Shown here: in pieces, positions 41,915-43,709 of the stretch
Layout of the letters: each line of letters opens with the position of its first letter
Position numbering within the stretch: the first letter of the stretch is position 1
Source: Phycisphaerae bacterium
GTDB taxonomy: Bacteria > Planctomycetota > Phycisphaerae > Sedimentisphaerales > Anaerobacaceae
Assembly (NCBI GenBank): GCA_030601745.1
Contig: JAUWBI010000022.1
Location: 1-43,709 of the forward strand
Direction of reading: 5' to 3'
DNA: 43,709 bases
Program-made: the position numbers and the translations under genes
The notes under the pieces: model-generated
What the model saw: only the letters and a program-made list of their open reading frames with translations
The model's database searches: none
What the model was told of the DNA's origin: nothing

Positions 41915-42817
41915 ATGAATAAAACATTAAGAAATCTAATCATAGAAGAGCTGTGCCCAGATGGTATATGGCAATTAACTGACGTTATGAAATCGGTGTT
42001 AAGACGGCAGATATTGCAACTGCCTCAAAGGGCGGTTTCCGAAGATGAGAAGCGTTACCCCACTACACCATCAGGTATGCGAAAATTTTTAGAGTTCTTC
42101 TTTACGAGGCATTACTTTCAAACTCAACATAGTCTACTTGGCTATATGACTTCAAATGAATTTTTGGGGCTTTTGACATCCGGGGAGTTACGAATTCTTG
42201 ATATTGGATGTGGGCCAGCCGTTGCTTCTTTGGCGATTACAGAGTTGCTTGCTCGTATCCTTAGACATCTCAAGCACATAGGAAAATGGCCTAAAAGTAA
42301 GGCAGTGAAAATGGACTATGTACTGAATGATACCTCTGGCATTTGTCTCGGAACCGGCCAGCGCATGTTAGCCAGTTATTTTAACGCTAGTGGAAGGCAC
42401 GACAGAGAGATTATTTCCGGTCAGATGCTTCGTATTCAAAAAGCTTTTCCTGATAATATAAATCAAATTCGAAGAGTGAGATTAAAACTGGGAGTGTATA
42501 ATATAACAACCCTATCTTATGTTATATCGCCTTTGGATGAAGACAAAGGATTTGAAGCTCTTGTTTGCGGATTAAAGGGTGTTGAAAAACTTTGTAACTG
42601 CAATGGGAGAATTCTGATACTGCAGGATAAGTTTCAAGCAACACTTGTAAGGCAAATCAGCAAGGCGCTGGGTATATCGAATAGCAAAGAAGAATTAACA
42701 CAGCAGATTTATCCGAGCAGAAATATGAGTGAGACTTACACTTATTTGTATTATCGCTGTTTATATGAGCCCACCAGCGAAATAGTTATTAGACAAAACG
42801 CGGTAGCCTGTTGGTAG
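41915..42817 (+). CDS. Class I SAM-dependent methyltransferase, accessory
   Basis: 300 residues. Motif I is ELRILDIGCGPAVASLA (about 94-110); VKMDYVLNDTS would be motif II and IRRVRLKLGVYNITTLSYVI leads to motif IV. The N-terminal 90 residues are helical with MRKFLEFFFTRHYFQTQHSLL. Substrate unknown. Base use is richer in A/T than the virion genes before it, so it was probably acquired separately. No ribosome binding site. A +1 shift near its end would run into the Fe-S coding frame that follows. Confidence 0.7.
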   Translation: MNKTLRNLIIEELCPDGIWQLTDVMKSVLRRQILQLPQRAVSEDEKRYPTTPSGMRKFLEFFFTRHYFQTQHSLLGYMTSNEFLGLLTSGELRILDIGCGPAVASLAITELLARILRHLKHIGKWPKSKAVKMDYVLNDTSGICLGTGQRMLASYFNASGRHDREIISGQMLRIQKAFPDNINQIRRVRLKLGVYNITTLSYVISPLDEDKGFEALVCGLKGVEKLCNCNGRILILQDKFQATLVRQISKALGISNSKEELTQQIYPSRNMSETYTYLYYRCLYEPTSEIVIRQNAVACW

Positions 42818-43073
42818 CAGATGGGCCATAATAGGTAATGAAATTCGATTCTGGAATGTTTCGGAAAGAATCGCTGATATACTTATCAAACGTATGATTA
42901 ATTGTTTGGATTGTGGGTTTTGCATGGTAGAATGTTTCTCATGCAGGCAGTTTGATAGGGCCACTAAGACTTTGAGAATTGAAGGTTGCATTCAGTGCGG
43001 CAGGTGTCTTCGATTGAAGTTTTGTATGGGCCGGCGTCATAGGTTTTGGCGTCGTATCATTCTGGAGAGTTAA
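42807..43073 (+). pseudogene. Cysteine-rich 4Fe-4S (ferredoxin-like) protein, probably a broken C-terminus
   Basis: An open frame with no start codon until ATG 42894. The upstream codons already give sequence that reads as coding (WAIIGNEIRFWNVSERIADI). From 42894 come two cluster motifs, CLDCGFCMVECFSC and CIQCGRCLRLKFC. The lead-in FWNVSERIADILIKR-x-NC resembles the C-terminal end of PAPS-reductase-family proteins that carry a ferredoxin domain. Either a truncated remnant, the frameshifted end of the methyltransferase, or a real 59-residue ferredoxin from ATG 42894. Five bases separate it from the next gene. Confidence 0.5.
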
Positions 43074-43077
43074 TAAT

Positions 43078-43536
43078 ATGACGAGCAAGAGCCGGGGTTG
43101 CGATGGTTATCTGTTTGATTGCGGAGTCAATTTCGAACCTGTGCTTGTCAGCGCCTGTTTGCTTGGGATTCCCTGTCGTTGGCACGGACGCAAACCAAAG
43201 AAACGCGAGAAACTAATCGAACGTCTAAAGAAAAGATATGTTCTTGTTCCCATTTGTCCGGAACAGCTCGGCGGTATGCCAACACCGAGAACCGGTGAAA
43301 GGCTCGAAGGCAGCGGAGCAGAGGTTCTTGATGGCAAACTGCGAATCATCGTGCCAGAAACAGGACAAGACGTAACCAGATTTCATGTCAATGGCGCCAA
43401 GTACACATTAGAGATTGCGAAAATTGTAGGTGCTCGCCGAGCCTACTTGAAGGGTGGAAGTCCTTCCTGTGACAGAGAAGGAGTGACCGGTGAAATACTC
43501 AAACGCAGAGGTATAAAAGTTATCCGTGTTCCATAA
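43078..43536 (+). CDS. DUF523/TudS-family protein (thiouracil desulfidase-like)
   Basis: 152 residues. Family motifs: LVSACLLGIPCRWHG, VPICPEQLGGMPTPR and GGSPSCDREGVTG. The characterised TudS enzyme removes sulfur from 2-thiouracil using a 4Fe-4S cluster held by three cysteines; the equivalents here are most likely Cys27, Cys60 and Cys131. A 20-residue N-terminal extension precedes the usual start. GGAG lies upstream of the ATG. The neighbouring Fe-S fragment and methyltransferase suggest a sulfur or nucleobase-modification cassette; that is inference. Confidence 0.85.
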   Translation: MTSKSRGCDGYLFDCGVNFEPVLVSACLLGIPCRWHGRKPKKREKLIERLKKRYVLVPICPEQLGGMPTPRTGERLEGSGAEVLDGKLRIIVPETGQDVTRFHVNGAKYTLEIAKIVGARRAYLKGGSPSCDREGVTGEILKRRGIKVIRVP

Positions 43537-43709
43537 CAGCGACTTGTTTTTCGATAAAGCAGTAAGAGCATTTTTAGATCGGGGTTGGTAATCTACGATG
43601 GTAGTTGAATAGAGTTGCGTTGCATGATTTTACCATATCACACAGTTGCATTTTTTTAATTCACAGCGATATTTGAAAATATTCCAGATTTCAGGTGTCT
43701 CTCTACAAA
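43537..43709. other. Non-coding end of the window
   Basis: Contains no frame of note; A/T-rich, with an ACACAGTTGCATTTTTTT stretch. No terminator stem is evident directly after the TudS stop. Confidence 0.5.

Overview
The window is a piece of bacterial chromosome with mid-range base composition. The gene set suggests a Planctomycetota-type bacterium, possibly class Phycisphaerae. The grounds are a diadenylate cyclase/YbbR pair, a pheA-tpiA-secG-yicC-gmk-rpoZ-coaC-coaB run, short-form pssA/psd, a Tat-exported clan GH-A glycosidase, and intergenic spacers built from degenerate short repeats. There is no rRNA, tRNA or CRISPR array to confirm this, so the lineage is an inference.

Layout. 1-5222: end of an unknown gene, the c-di-AMP synthase cdaA with its YbbR partner, then cstA and der on the minus strand. 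5386-9472: a Tat-exported GH5-like glycosidase, a small regulator operon (two membrane proteins plus an XRE repressor) with a readable promoter and operator, a 164-bp MITE with target-site duplication, a zinc-ribbon/PH-domain membrane protein and an alkyltransferase gene carrying an in-frame repeat. 9706-15230: the housekeeping block pheA to coaB. 15284-19105 (minus): aldo/keto reductase, purB, pyrE and a TlpA-like thioredoxin. 19726-24770: a PilZ protein interrupted by repeat-derived segments, psd-pssA, a candidate small RNA, enolase and a small membrane protein. 24838-28806: a PhoB/PhoR-like two-component pair and a PfkB sugar kinase. 28915-30243: a second secreted GH-A glycosidase.

30568-41901 is the unusual part: a co-directional virion-type cluster with SPP1-like portal, scaffold-like coiled coil, SU10-like major capsid protein, small head/tail proteins, paralogous beta-sandwich proteins, a beta-helix tailspike-like protein, a hub-like protein, a small frameshifted gene and a membrane/coiled-coil protein. 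No terminase, capsid protease, tape measure, tail tube, integrase, replication or recognisable lysis enzyme is seen in the window. Its spacers carry the same dispersed repeats as the host housekeeping genes, which points to long residence and possible domestication. It is followed by an AT-richer cassette of a SAM methyltransferase, a broken Fe-S cluster protein and a TudS/DUF523 protein.

A second theme is the spacers. Several short inverted-repeat families (CCCCGTTAGA, GGGTTCCCAA, ATTCCCGC types) and degenerate tandem-like tracts recur across the window, and some have entered reading frames (the alkyltransferase, PilZ, the PssA C-terminus).
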